From Acanthosepion pharaonis (taxonomy: Eukaryota; Mollusca; Cephalopoda; Sepiida; Sepiidae): a DNA stretch of 64,000 bases. Shown in pieces: positions 44,507 to 55,218 of the stretch (positions within the stretch are counted from its first letter, which is position 1; each line of letters opens with the position of its first letter). The stretch spans positions 4,724,501 through 4,788,500 of the forward strand of contig CAHIKZ030001813.1 of NCBI GenBank assembly GCA_903632075.3. The letters run 5' to 3'. A program made the position numbers and the translations under genes. The notes beneath the pieces are model-generated. The model was given only the letters and a program-made list of their open reading frames with translations. It made no database searches and was not told the DNA's origin.

Positions 44507-44893
44507 AGATCAAAATAATCTTCTATGGCTTATCAACACTTTGCAGGTTATTTAAAGCTAAAAATATTTTTAGATTGTAAGTACGTTGGATAATAATGAT
44601 TTACTGATACCAAGTCCTACTAATTAACACATAGTTGGGTGGAGATGGGGTGGCTTGATAACTTTCCCAAGGATATTTGCATGGAGGTGAATATAAAGAA
44701 CCCGACTGGAATTGGAACTCGATTCTCGGATTTTCTAATTCAGAACAGTTGCCCTTTACACCACCCGTACATCCATGATTACAGAACCTGGTATTCACAA
44801 TTAGCCACCAATCTAGATACTGACCAGACTCGACGGTGCTTAACTTCGGTGATCGTACGGGAACTGGTGTTTCAAAATGATATGATCGTAAAT
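44507..44893 (-). mobile_element. 5S rRNA/tRNA chimeric SINE, copy c
   Basis: The minus strand starts with the 5S part (44893 down to 44775: CGATCACCGAAGTTAAGCAC, GTCTGGTCAGTATCTAGA). Next are a tRNA-like part with GAGTTCCAATTCCAGT, the central domain GCAAATATCCTTGGGAAAG, and the tail AGCTTTAAATAACCTGCAAA. Confidence 0.87.
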
Positions 44894-44934
44894 CCTCTTA
44901 TGTTGAAATGAATGTAAAACTATGAAACAAAGTG

Positions 44935-46020
44935 CAATGTGTAACAGAAATTTAACCCTGCCTTTCAGACCTCCAAAGTCCACGTGGGGCACGTTCCTCG
45001 GAGGGATATTGGGCCTCAAACTCACACCCGACCTCAACTGGAAATCCTATATACGATCTACCGCTAAAGATGCAGGTAATTTGATCATCTCCCTGTACCG
45101 GTCCTGTAAGTACCTGACATCTGATCAGGAGGTTTTGAGGAGCATGGAACCACCTGTTAATTACTGGTGTTCCCTGGTCAACCCTGACCCCGGGTGGTAG
45201 CACCTGTTAGAGTCCCAGCTATGGGCAAATAGTTAATCCCGAAACTGAGGTAAAAAGAATTATAAAAGTGTAAAAATAGGTTTTAATACTAGAGATACTT
45301 CGTAAAAAATTATTACCAGAAATAAATTTTTGAAGAAAAAAACAACAACAACAAAAACAAAAAAACTATTACCAGTAATATATTTTTGAAAAAATATTAC
45401 TAGCAATACGTTTTTGGAAAATAATATTACCAGCTATACATTTTGAGGAAAAAATATTCCCAGAAATAGATTTTTGACAAAACGAACTATTACCAGGAAA
45501 AAAAAAAAGATCTCGGAATTAAATAATAACCCATTGATGTTGATATGCCGTAAAACAAAACAAACCATACTTGGGAAGGAGGTACCCAGACCTCCCTTTC
45601 CAGTCTTGATAGAGTTCAAAAGCAACTCCTAGTCCTTGTGAGAGAAGAATTATTTTCCACAATCCAGCCTCCCTTTTACAGGCGGAACGTGATGAGTCTC
45701 TCACTGCCTTTATCGCTACTTCTATGGAAAGTGCTCGGACGAACTGCATCCCCTGATTCCATCAGGTCTGATCTTCACGGCTAGGACCTATTATGCCACT
45801 TACATAGTAGCTAACCACCAACATTCCCTCCGTATTCCATCGATGGGAAGTAAGTTCTACTCAAAGAGCTCCTTCCCGCGAACCACTGCTCTATGGAACC
45901 GACTCCTTGGAATATGATTCCCCGATCACTACAATCTTAACCTGTTCAAGTCTCGAGTCAATCGTTATCTTCCACTTCTATTCATAGAAACCATCGTGAC
46001 CCCCTACCTCAAGTGGCCCT
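44935..46020 (+). pseudogene. LINE family C, split by a minisatellite-bearing SINE
   Basis: 44935-45120 reads PKSTWGTFLGGILGLKLTPD, LNWKSYIRSTAKDAG and LIISLYRSCKYLTSD. After the insertion, 45569-46020 reads a WEGGTQTSLSSLDRVQKQ-like block, LVLVREELFSTIQPP, PSMGSKFYSKSSFPRTTALW, YNLNLFKSRVNRYLPLLF and ETIVTPYLKWPSSLVQG. Some 20 codons around the MEYCCHI block are missing at the insertion. Several frameshifts. Confidence 0.8.
45118..45568 (+). mobile_element. Minisatellite-bearing SINE, copy inside LINE C
   Basis: The head (45118-45250: TGATCAGGAGG, TTCCCTGGTCAACCCTGACC, CAGCTATGGGCAAATAGTTA) matches the head of 58111-58529 in opposite orientation. About six degenerate units (TATTACCAGAAATAAATTTT, TACTAGCAATACG, TTACCAGCTATACATTTT) span 45311-45500. 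The tail AACCCATTGATGTTGATATG follows at 45523. Confidence 0.75.
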
Positions 46021-46029
46021 CTAGCCTTG

Positions 46030-46605
46030 TACAGGGTGAACCTTACTGTTAAAAAAAAAATTGTTCGTAAAATGTGATTCTAATCTACGTTCAGATATAC
46101 TTAATTTTTTTAAATATAAAAATAAACACGGGGACTTTATATATTTATCAGTCACCCACCATAATCTTCTCTTCCTATTGTTGCAAGAAATATCACTGGT
46201 TTCGATTAAGTGAATATCTCTCATTTTACTATAACAAGAGTAACTGTAAGTCGCGGAGACTAGGGTGATAATGAATTTTTATTATATTTCCTGTGACTTT
46301 CGTTTGATATTTTTACTTTATAAAGCAGTTATTTTTTTCTTACATGCAACAATAGTATTAATTATATGCGCAAAAATTCTAGATTACTCGAACAGAAATA
46401 TCAACAATGCAATTAGAAAATTCATTAAACTATTTATAGTCATGTTTCACAATACGACAAAAAGAAAAGAAAAATACAAGTATAATTTTTCACATTCAAG
46501 AAATGGACGTGCTCAATTTTTTTTGCGAAGGATTTGATTGAAGTATTTTTAATTATTTGATATATACAGGTTGTTCCATAATGACGGGGAACATTTTTAA
46601 TGCAA
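46030..46605. other. No gene; isolated transposon-like ends
   Basis: TACAGGGTGAACC at 46030 and TACAGGTTGTTCCATAATGA at 46565 look like ends of mariner-type elements, but no matching inverted partners were found. Frames here have no motifs. Confidence 0.4.
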
Positions 46606-46610
46606 ATATC

Positions 46611-46882
46611 TGTTATAGTATAACACACCTATTCTATAGTTAATAGACTCTCCCACCTATAATAAGTAGGAGTAGTAAGAGTGAGGGTGGAGCTCAGTGA
46701 GTTCGCTCAGTCAGTCGATGCCGGACGACCGTTAGTCGGATACTAAAGTATCAGCGACCACCACTAGATTTCTCTGCGTCATTACCTATTATATCAAGTT
46801 CCTAACGTTTTGTACGTCGAACCTATTTTAGGACCAACTTTAGTACAAATACAAGCCTTCACTGTGAAACCACTCCATAACA
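46611..46882 (+). mobile_element. Solo LTR with 5-bp target duplication
   Basis: A 272-bp LTR with TG...CA ends (TGTTATAGTA to CTCCATAACA) is flanked by atatc at 46606-46610 and 46883-46887. It is homologous over its length to 14874-15142. A TATAATAA motif lies at about 46658. The state is that expected after recombination between two LTRs. Confidence 0.92.
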
Positions 46883-46889
46883 ATATCAT

Positions 46890-47225
46890 GAATTATAAAA
46901 ATAATATAGAATACCAAATATATTTATGACGTAACTGATATACAAGAGTTCAACATATTATCTAAGATTTTGTTATTTTCTACAAGTATCTGATATCTCG
47001 TTAGACTCTTATAATGTGGACTGCAAAAGAAATTGCATAAGGCGAGGAAGCATAATTCACCAGCCAAATATCCATCCAAAAGAAATTCCGATAGCATTTT
47101 GGAAATCGACAAGCACCATTCCAAAAAGTGATCCTGCTCGCTGTTACAAAATTCCGTGAGACTGGTAATTCCAACTGTGTTTGAAATGAGAGAGCTTTTT
47201 GGAGAGGGAAGTTACCAGCAGTCAG
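46890..47225. other. No gene seen
   Basis: AT-rich, unrecognised. Confidence 0.5.
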
Positions 47226-47229
47226 CTCT

Positions 47230-47740
47230 GACAATCGAACCGAACATTCTTGCTGTAACAGTCTCGTTTGTATATGTTTGTACTACTTATTCTGTTAATA
47301 TATTTGTTTAACTCAGTTCTTGTCTTTGTGTCTTTATTTCTGGCCCCTAACGAGGCCACAAAACTAAGAATGGGTGTCATTTCGTTTATATTTTTGTTAA
47401 AGCTTTTTCGTTTCTCACAATCGCCGTTCATGCTATCCTCAGCATAATTCTAAATAACTTCACTGTTGCCTGAAGTCTCCTCTTCGTCTGCAGCACAAAT
47501 TGTCTAGCATTCACTGCCGTATAGGAGGATTAATAGTATATAGCATTTCAACATTCATCTTTTGTCCCTAACAAAATTCTCGTTTTTAAACAAATTGTTT
47601 AGCTTATGGAGAGCATCTATTCCAATATACTTTAAGATTTCTGTGTCATATTTTCTGTCGTATGTTAAAAAACTTCCCAGATAGTTAAATTGCAGTACTT
47701 TCTTCATCTTGAGAAGTCCATTATGGAGACTAGTGATTAG
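47230..47740 (-). pseudogene. Diverged RTE-like LINE fragment
   Basis: The minus strand reads KMKKVLQFNYLGSFLTYDRK, then a KLNNLFKNENFVRDKR block, MLKCYILLILLYGSECWTIC, ADEEETSGNSEV and NYAEDSMNGDCEK. The order FxYLGS...LLYGSECWT...RR is that of the region after the RT palm in RTE-type LINEs. It is more diverged than family A copies. Confidence 0.65.
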
Positions 47741-47744
47741 AAAA

Positions 47745-48980
47745 TACTAATAAATACAAAAATAGTATCTGTTTATATTTCTGAGAAGAGGTATTTACAC
47801 TATTTACAATGTTTGAACTGTTATCCTCATCTTTATTGTCATATTCAAGACGTTTCGACCTTTGTACGCTCCGGATTTCTTCAGATGGTATACGTTGGAA
47901 TTTCGAACCAAATCCTTTAACTCCTCCACCGGGGTAGATTGTTCTAGTTCCACGTGCCATGCCTTTTCTGGATATCTTAGTTTCAGTTATTTCCCTTTAG
48001 TAAATCAACTCTCCAAGTTTTTGTTCCCCTCTGCTGTGGCCAGGTATTGAACTCACAACACTTAAGGTCAAGTCATTGGATTACTTCAACCAATCAGTGT
48101 ATGAACTTTTAGGAAATATAAACTTAATGTATCAGTTATTTTTTTTACCAGACCTCATATTACAGCTTGTTATTATTGTTTTCCTCTAGCACTCTGTATT
48201 ACTGGTTCCCATATTGTATTCAAGTCTATGCTCGGTCGGCTTAGGAGATTTTTGTGTCTTAGCATATGCGCTGATTCCTTAAGCTTTCGTATTTTCCAGT
48301 GATATTCATTGTCTACTATTTCAATAGGGGCGGTGATCTCCCTTTCCACCTTCGTATATCACCTGAAGTGCGTACAACGGTTGAAACGCCGTGAATATGA
48401 CAATAGAGATGAAGACAATAGTCCAAACAGTGTAAATAGAAAAATACTAAAGGCTTCTGTATGAGAGGTCACTTCAAGCAAATATATAAAGGTATGGTAC
48501 TGTGAATCAATTAATGGTTCCAGCAACAGGAACCAGTAAGGGAACTTTCTTTGGTAAGAATAAATCGAACTCCCAGTTTCATCTGATATATTAAACTTAC
48601 AAATTCAAGACCTTCAATCGTGTGATAGTGCCAGAATGTCTTGCTGAAGTTGAGATGAAATGTAAGATAAAATAAAATTTAGGGCAACCTAACTTCTGAG
48701 GTAATTTTTTACAAAATAAAGCTGAGAAATGCGAACAATGTATCCGTCGTAAACGAAGACATTAACCTGAAAAATATTTAGAATATTCATTTGGTATACT
48801 TCAGATATTGTCAAAATTCCGAAAATATCAGAGTAAGAATTTCATTTACTAGTTTGTATACCAGAAATATAATCGCAATTTACTATAGCATGTGTAATCT
48901 TAAGGAAAATCAGTAAATAAATTAATTTTTTTTATTACATTGGAAAAGAATTAAAATGTGATTTCTAGAAGCTGACCGTA
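47745..48980. other. No gene seen
   Basis: A 48348-48420 segment resembles the 47845-47900 segment in inverse orientation (gacgtttcgacctttgtacg against CGTACAACGGTTGAAACG), a loosely inverted pair about 0.5 kb apart. The rest is unrecognised. Confidence 0.45.
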
Positions 48981-48986
48981 TAATTG

Positions 48987-49201
48987 TTTTGTATCTGTAG
49001 TTAAAGCCATAGAATTACGTTCAAAATATTTTTAGTTGAAGATATAAATTTGTGTTCAAAATATTTAGATTTCTGCATTAAATAGCCCATAAAGGTGTTG
49101 ATATGCTGCTAAATAAAATCAACCAATCATCATCTTTGTTGTCCATAACATCCTTAGTATTCGTTGATAGAACCATGCCAGTTTCGCTTCAAGTATCTTC
49201 G
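48987..49201 (+). mobile_element. Minisatellite-SINE tail plus spacer
   Basis: TATCTGTAGTTAAAGCCATA, GTGTTCAAAATATTTAGAT, CATTAAATAGCCCATAAAGG and TTGATATGCTGCTAAA form the tail, without an array. A 75-bp spacer ending GCTTCAAGTATCTTCG leads directly into the 5S SINE at 49202. The same arrangement occurs at 56369-56570. Confidence 0.75.
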
Positions 49202-49588
49202 GCTTACGGCCATATCACGTTGAGACACCAATTCCCGTATGATTACCGAAGTTAAGCAATGTCGAGATGCGTCAGAATCTAGATAAGTGACCACTTCGAA
49301 ATACTAGGTGCCGTAAGCTTGAATATCCGGGTGGTGTAATGAAGATGGTTCGGAACTGACAATCGGTGAGCCGATTTCCAATTACCGCTGTGTTTGTTAT
49401 ATTCCCTTCGAGCAAATACCCTTGAGAAATCTTTATGAATCCTTCTCTCCCAGCTATGGGTTAATTAGTAAAACTTGTATCACTAAATCATTATTATGAC
49501 TTAAAAATTCCTACAATCTAAAATTATTTCTTATCTTTAAATAACTTGCAGAAGATTGATAGAAAACAAATTAATCAATCAATCAAGT
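49202..49588 (+). mobile_element. 5S rRNA/tRNA chimeric SINE, copy d
   Basis: The 5S part starts GCTTACGGCCATATCACGTT, very close to genuine 5S rRNA, and includes TTACCGAAGTTAAGCAATGT. The central domain (GCAAATACCCTTGAGAAA, CCAGCTATGGGTTAATTAG) and an AATCAATCAATCAA tail follow. It is the most 5S-like copy. Confidence 0.9.
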
Positions 49589-49702
49589 CTTTTCTTAATC
49601 GATTATACTGTCCAGGATTCACTGCCAAACTGATATTAATCGAAAGCAGTTTTGCACCCTTTTCTTTGTTTCTAGGGACATTTTCTTATATTGTAATACT
49701 TT
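49589..49702 (+). repeat. Sequence shared downstream of 5S SINEs
   Basis: Homologous to 38231-38350, which also directly follows a 5S SINE (TCTTTTCTTAATCGATTA, TTTTCTTTGTTTCTAGGGA). Confidence 0.75.
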
Positions 49703-49709
49703 ACTTAGA

Positions 49710-50219
49710 GTCTAAAAGATATCTTTCGCTATATCTATGCGCCTTCGTATTTCTGTCTCATTTTCTGTTGTCTATTTTTGCACCAAACAATAAATTTTTT
49801 TTTTTTATATCTGCTTGATTTTGACATCTTCACTATATGTTTCACACCTTGAAATCTCTCCGGTTTAATCAGTAAATGGAAAATATTATATTTAGGTGTG
49901 GATATCCACGTTTAATTTTAATTGTTTGAATTTATTCTAAAGTTTTTAAAACCATCATATTTTTTTTACAAAGCTATATGATTCAGAGGTTTTAAAAGCT
50001 TAAAATTAAATTTATTTTAATTAAATTTAAAGATTAAAAGATTAAAATTAAATTATTTCAATGAAGATTTAATAATATATTCTGCAATTATCATTAGAAT
50101 AAAAGTTCAATTTTGTTAAATTTCCGATACATATAAAATGTTTTACCGTATTGTTTGTCTCTCTTATATGCAAAACTGCCCTATTTGACCATGCAACAAC
50201 TAAAAGAAAATTACTCACA
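49710..50219. other. No gene seen
   Basis: Very AT-rich, with TTAAATTTA-type low-complexity sequence near 49990-50060. Confidence 0.5.
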
Positions 50220-50235
50220 TATATTATGCCATCCG

Positions 50236-50371
50236 GGGCCTCCTCGAGGCGGTGTAATGGTTAGCAAGCTTGGCTCGCTAGAACAATTACGACTGAGTAG
50301 TGAGTTCGATCCTCACTGGGTTCCCCTAATTTCGGCCTTATGCCACATCTTAGATACACTTGGAAAATCAG
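50236..50371 (+). mobile_element. Short tRNA-derived SINE, monomer, 16-bp target duplication
   Basis: Flanked by tatattatgccatccg at 50220-50235 and 50372-50387, exact. It has box A GCGGTGTAATGGTTAGC, T arm GTGAG-TTCGATC-CTCAC, and the tail TATGCCACATCTTAGATACA then CTTGGAAAATC. At 136 bp it defines the monomer length of the family that forms the tetramer at 22325-22871. Confidence 0.95.
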
Positions 50372-50389
50372 TATATTATGCCATCCGTC

Positions 50390-50800
50390 GATGGCTGGAA
50401 AAATGCTGACTGAAATTAAGATATTTATAAAGGTTTATCTGTTTCGTTGTTAATATTAACCAAATTAATGACACCATTTTTCAGCTCTTCATATGTAATG
50501 TCCACAGGTTCTCAGTGATCTTTTCGGTAAACGGGATGTAAAGAACACTGTTGAAAAAAAGTTTTTTATGGAAATATTTGCACAAATATCATTGCATTAA
50601 AATTTTAAAAAATAGTTTTTTTAAATTTTAAAATGCAGAAATTTTGATCGAAGGAAATATAATAAAACTTTTAAGATGCTTTTATTTCTTGTGTATTCCT
50701 TGAGGGTGTCTTCTGCCAAAGTATAGTCAACTATATAGATTCACACACACACACACGTAAACACTTCTACACACACAAAAATGGCTGTCAAGACAGTTGG
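50390..50800. other. No gene seen
   Basis: AT-rich, with an imperfect CA run at 50741-50776. Confidence 0.5.
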
Positions 50801-50802
50801 GT

Positions 50803-50890
50803 TCATTTCATGCTAATACCATAGGCAAATGCATTAATCCATCTATTCTCCCCTTAAAATAAATAGGGTAGACTGGGCTTTTTAGTTTTG
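50803..50890 (+). mobile_element. tRNA-headed SINE fragment (central domain)
   Basis: TGCTAATACCATAGGCAAATG to GGGTAGACTGGGCTTTTTAG matches 16168-16253. It has no head or tail and directly abuts the RTE-like LINE. Confidence 0.65.
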
Positions 50891-52020
50891 ATAAGACAAC
50901 CAAAAGAAAACTGTAAATTCAAAACCGTACACGGTATCGGGGACACAACTATCTCTCCAACGAAACTATGGCAATTTGTAATATTAAAGGATATTGATAA
51001 CGTTGATGTATTTGGGAAGGATATTAGAATAATCAAAGACTTCTACTGGCAGCAAACCGCCTGCGTACGGATAGAAAATGAGTTCAGCAGATATACAAAA
51101 AATAGAAAGGGGTGTAACACAAGGATATGTTTTCTCACCGGGTTTATTCAACTTATAGAGCGAGGCAATTCTAAGAGAACTAGAAGTCCTACCAGGAGTC
51201 TTTATTGGCGGCCGAAATCTTAACAATATAGGATATGCACAGTGATAATAGCAGACAGAAAAAAAAGAACAAAAACTCCTGTAGTGAAGAAAAAAGACTA
51301 TATATGCAAGAAAAAAAGACTATATCAGCTACAATAAGTAAGAAAATGGGGTTGTTAGCAAAAGGGGCAGCCCCAAATGCTAATTGCAAATCGGAGATAA
51401 CAATATCAAACAAGTGAAGAAATTTAAATCTCTGGGAAGTGTTTTAACAGAGCCCGGAAATAGTGAAAATGAAATCCAAAGGCGTATTGGGATAGCCAAA
51501 GATTGATTCCAAAAGCTAAGCAGAATACTCAGAAATAGAAAGACATTGCTAGGAACAAGGAAAAGAGTACTAAACTGTTACGTGAGATCTGTCTTTCTGT
51601 ATCGCAGTGTGTGGCAATCTCCTAAAAGAAGAAGAAGAATATGCTTGAAGCAATAGAAATGGGGTTTTACAGAAGGGTGATGAGTATACCATGGTCTGAA
51701 CATGGGGACACCGACGAAGTTTTAGAAAAAATGGAAACAATTAGCAAACTTTTATTTAACATCAGGGAGAGAGAGTTGAGTTATCTCGAGCACATAATGA
51801 GGAAAGAGAGCTTGGAAAATCTAATACACACAAGACAGATTGAGGGTAAAGGAGACAAAGGAAAACAACGCATAACATACTTAGTGAGCTTGAGTAAATG
51901 GATGGCTGAACAGGGTTTAGGATAAATAGCAAAGATAGAATTTATTAAGAGCTACAAAGGATAGTAAGTTGTGGAGAGCCATGATCGCCTACGTCCTGAT
52001 GAGATATGGCACATAAAGTA
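50888..52020 (+). pseudogene. RTE-like LINE (family A), RT palm to C-terminus
   Basis: The longest family A copy here. Plus-strand blocks are VFGKDIRIIKDFYWQQTACV, RIENEFSRYTKNRKG (the RGVRQGC region follows as GCNTRICFLTGF/VFSPGLFNL), LRELEVLPGVFIGGRNLNN, then IGYAQ with a stop where YADD is expected (about 51225). Later come KQVKKFKSLGSVLTEPGN, a WQSPK region, and an open 94-codon C-terminus (51641-51925) with EMGFYRRVMSIPWSEHGD, LEHIMRKESLENLIHTRQ and LVSLSKWMAEQGLG. It ends with WRAMIAYVLMRYGT and a GAAGA tail. The catalytic motif is destroyed. Confidence 0.85.
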
Positions 52021-52129
52021 GAAGATTACCAGACTGATTTGTTTTTGTTTTTTTATGAGTGAATATTACATTAATAAATTATTGAGAATAACAATATAAT
52101 AAAATAATTTTTTTCCGGATACATTTTCT

Positions 52130-52312
52130 ACTATATAGCCCATAGTTGGTATGAGGAGTTGGATTCATTCCGTTTCCAAGGATATTTGCGCGTAAATAAA
52201 TGTAAGGAAGCGAACTTGATTTTAAACTCGGGCAATATTAACGGAAAAGACAGTTGGGAAGAGCCGTGCTAGTCTACGTCTTGAAGGGATATGACATTTA
52301 AAGATGAAGAAG
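52130..52312. mobile_element. SINE fragment (-) and RTE-like LINE terminus (+)
   Basis: 52130-52235 is the minus-strand central domain and box B region of a 5S-type SINE (CCCATAGTTGG, TTTCCAAGGATATTTGCG). 52236-52312 repeats the family A 3' end (GTTGGGAAGAGCCGTGCTAG, CTACGTCTTGAAGGGATATG). Confidence 0.65.
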
Positions 52313-52319
52313 GCGTCAC

Positions 52320-53365
52320 ATGTGAAATATGGATTTCATTGTCAGTGAAATAGTAACAATAATTTTATTAAGATATATGCTATTTCTATTCTGGCTTCTG
52401 ATTCTTCCTATTAAGATTGCAAACATTCACTAATTTATGGCATGGTTGTCTTGTTTATATTCAAGGATTTCTAAATCTCTTCAGTGATGTCCTTTTAGTT
52501 ATCTCTTTGTATCATTCGCCTTTGAAATGGCCACGTTGTTGGTGATGAGATGCGTGGGCTGGTCAGTCTGCTTTTCAAAATCTTAAAGTGGTCTGTTTTT
52601 CTAGTTTACTGTAAAAGCCCTCAATGAGTGATGCTGACATTTTTGGCGAGTAGTTGTCGCTTGCAAATTCTGCAGTTCGCCTTTATTTTTGCATTTTCAT
52701 TTTTAGATTTAGACTTTTAATAACCTTTCGTAACACTGTTGCAACTTGCTCAAACAATTATAGCTACGTAGTGCCTTTTTTAAAAATTGAATTTTGTTTT
52801 GATACAAGTTGTCTTTATAGATTATTACGTTATACTGAATATTATCAACCTGATCATAATCACGTTTAGTGACAATCTCGTAAACGTAAAAAAACTGCCG
52901 TTTTGAGGTCATGTGCACAATTTGAAATCCAAAAGGAATTCTTTATGCTATTAATCACGATAATGACTGAAACGCAGTAAACAAATTAAGGAAAATATAA
53001 AACCGAAATAGGAACACATAGAGAAGTCGACGTGATAAATATGTATACAAAATAATATAAGAAAAGCACATATGATATTATGTAAGAAATCCATTCACAA
53101 GACAATATAACAAATGCATACACAAGGCAATATAATATTACACAAGAAAATAACTGCGTCCACATAACAATATATTTCGTCCAGAGGACAATGATTTTTT
53201 TCTTAACCTTGTAGACACCCTGAGCAGTATAGGGTCACAGATTCACCACACTAGGTGGTGCTGCGGTGGCTTATGTAGAAAGGTTTTACGGGGTGGAGTC
53301 GCTAGTCCCAGGCTCAATTTTTTTTTTTAATCCAGTGTTATTATTCTCTTAAACATTTTTTTTTA
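52320..53365. other. No gene seen
   Basis: Unrecognised AT-rich sequence. CACAAGACAATATAAC-type motifs recur loosely at 53095-53180. Confidence 0.5.
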
Positions 53366-53369
53366 GACA

Positions 53370-54195
53370 GTTCACCACAAGAAAGGCAATAATGCAACCA
53401 AGTTGCAAAGTGTTATTGGCTGTCAGTGAATATGAGAAAAAGAAAACATTATTAAGAAGAGAGAACAATAAAAGAACAGGAATTAAAACGACAGATTACG
53501 ATTGACATTGCATTTACATTTTTGAAGATCAAAGTGATTGGGAAGCAAAAAGCCGGAAAAAGTTCCACACGCGAGAAGTGTGATAGAATAAACTATTAAC
53601 GTAGAACTTACGCTGTAAGTCGCTTGGAGGCGATGGTTGAAGCCAATGACAATTTTATTGAATAAATTTAGCCTTTAGTACTTCAAGATATATTTGTGTA
53701 GTTTTGGTAAATATATTCGTTGAAATGAGATGTCAGTGTTATTTTCATTTTTGTGTAATTTAGAAGGCAATTTATCCATCGCACACTGTATAGAAAAGGC
53801 ACAGGGAATCTACGTTATGTCGGTAGGAAAGTGGCCGAGCCCCAGATGCCAGGTCAGGACCAATAACATTGTGAGAGAAGACAATGTAAGCATTGAACTT
53901 ACGGTTAAATCTAGCTATTTCAACCGTAAGATGATGAGGCCTTACCGCCAAACTGGTGGTACGAAAATTCATAAAGTCCAGGTACCAAAGAGGAAAGCTC
54001 ATCATAATTACCAGGAAAAATTTATTTACAGAAAAGACACAGGGAAGCTATATTACGGCGATAGAAAACTCCCTGAAGCCGAGATGCCAGATCAGGGCCA
54101 ATAACATTGCAGAGTTTTCTTTGCATTTTATCAAGAATCTCTAAATACATAGCAGAAGCACCAGACCACATGTGACAGAATATTGAATGCATAGA
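53370..54195 (-). pseudogene. LINE family B, rearranged
   Basis: 53370-53630 is the 3' UTR and C-terminal end. 53772-54195 reads, on the minus strand, FCHMWSGASAMYLEILDKMQ, RKLCNVIGPDLASRLQ, SLCLFCK, a LVPGLYEFSYHQFG region and RPHHLTVEIARFNRKFNAY, followed by a second IGPDLASGARPLSYRHNVDS block. The repeated GPDLAS block indicates an internal duplication. Confidence 0.75.
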
Positions 54196-54275
54196 TGATT
54201 GATTACCAAGCTAAGCTAGAGAGCCCAGACTACCCTGCTATTAAACCATAGCTACGGAAGAATAAAGGGATCGGA
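54196..54275 (-). mobile_element. tRNA-headed SINE fragment
   Basis: The minus strand reads CCGTAGCTATGGTTTAATAG and AGGGTAGTCTGGGCTCTCTA, the central domain and following sequence of the 16080 family. Confidence 0.6.
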
Positions 54276-54279
54276 TCAT

Positions 54280-55215
54280 AGTTTCCACAGTGTTATTTCT
54301 GCGAAAGTTTGTCTGCATCGATCTTGGCTGGAACGCACTGTAATAAATGCATATCACCAACCAATCTAATAAGAATATATTAGAAAAAAAACCCCAAAAA
54401 ACAATGAAATAATCACATACACACTGACCAGTAAAATGAATACAAACAAGAATGTATTACAAATATTCCCAGAAATTATTGTAAATTTGGATAAGTCATT
54501 GCAGTAATGTATTCAAATATGAGTCGATAAAGACTACGTGTCATGTTAGAAAATATACTTTGCTAACATTCTGTCAAATACGTTTTCCTGTTTGCATTTG
54601 GAGAAAGAAAAATCTGTCAATTATTTGTCTTAATTCGCTTCTGTTACATACTTTACAACGTTTATTGACAACTAGATTCATCATTTAGGTACGATATTGA
54701 ATTTTAGCCTGGACATAGACGCTCTACTTTATGTAAATACTATTTGCATATAATTCCTCAACGTTTCATACAAGTGCGGCGTTTTGTATGAAGACAAATC
54801 ATAAAAAAAATATACAAGAACAGATGTTTAAAGTATACAAGTGTTTTGGGGGACTTCTCTATTCATCTGAATATTTTACGTGTTGTATTTTCTAATATTA
54901 TCAATGTCACATTATTAAAAAATATTGGCATTATTAATTTTCTTATCACCGTTCAGACATGTTTATCTACAAAATTGAATATATCGTCGAATTATCTCAA
55001 ACGATATTGTTTTATGTTTTTAGATGTGGGGGTCCTGTTCATAATATAAATACAACGATATATTAACCCCTAAATTATTAAAGAGTTGATTGTACTTTGT
55101 TTTTATATGAAAATTTCAAATTTGAAACTTTGCTTCCGTCATTGATAACTGGATATAACCGATGTTTTATTGTCAAATCGTAATAGTACGCAGTTATCAA
55201 TGCCGCAACCAAAGG
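54280..55215. other. No gene seen
   Basis: AT-rich sequence; a 67-codon frame at 54846-55049 has no motif. Confidence 0.5.
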
Positions 55216-55218
55216 GAT

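Noticed and set aside
46030..46590. A complete MITE between the two TACAGG-type motifs
   Set aside because: The two motifs are in the same orientation and differ in sequence, so they are not inverted ends of one element.
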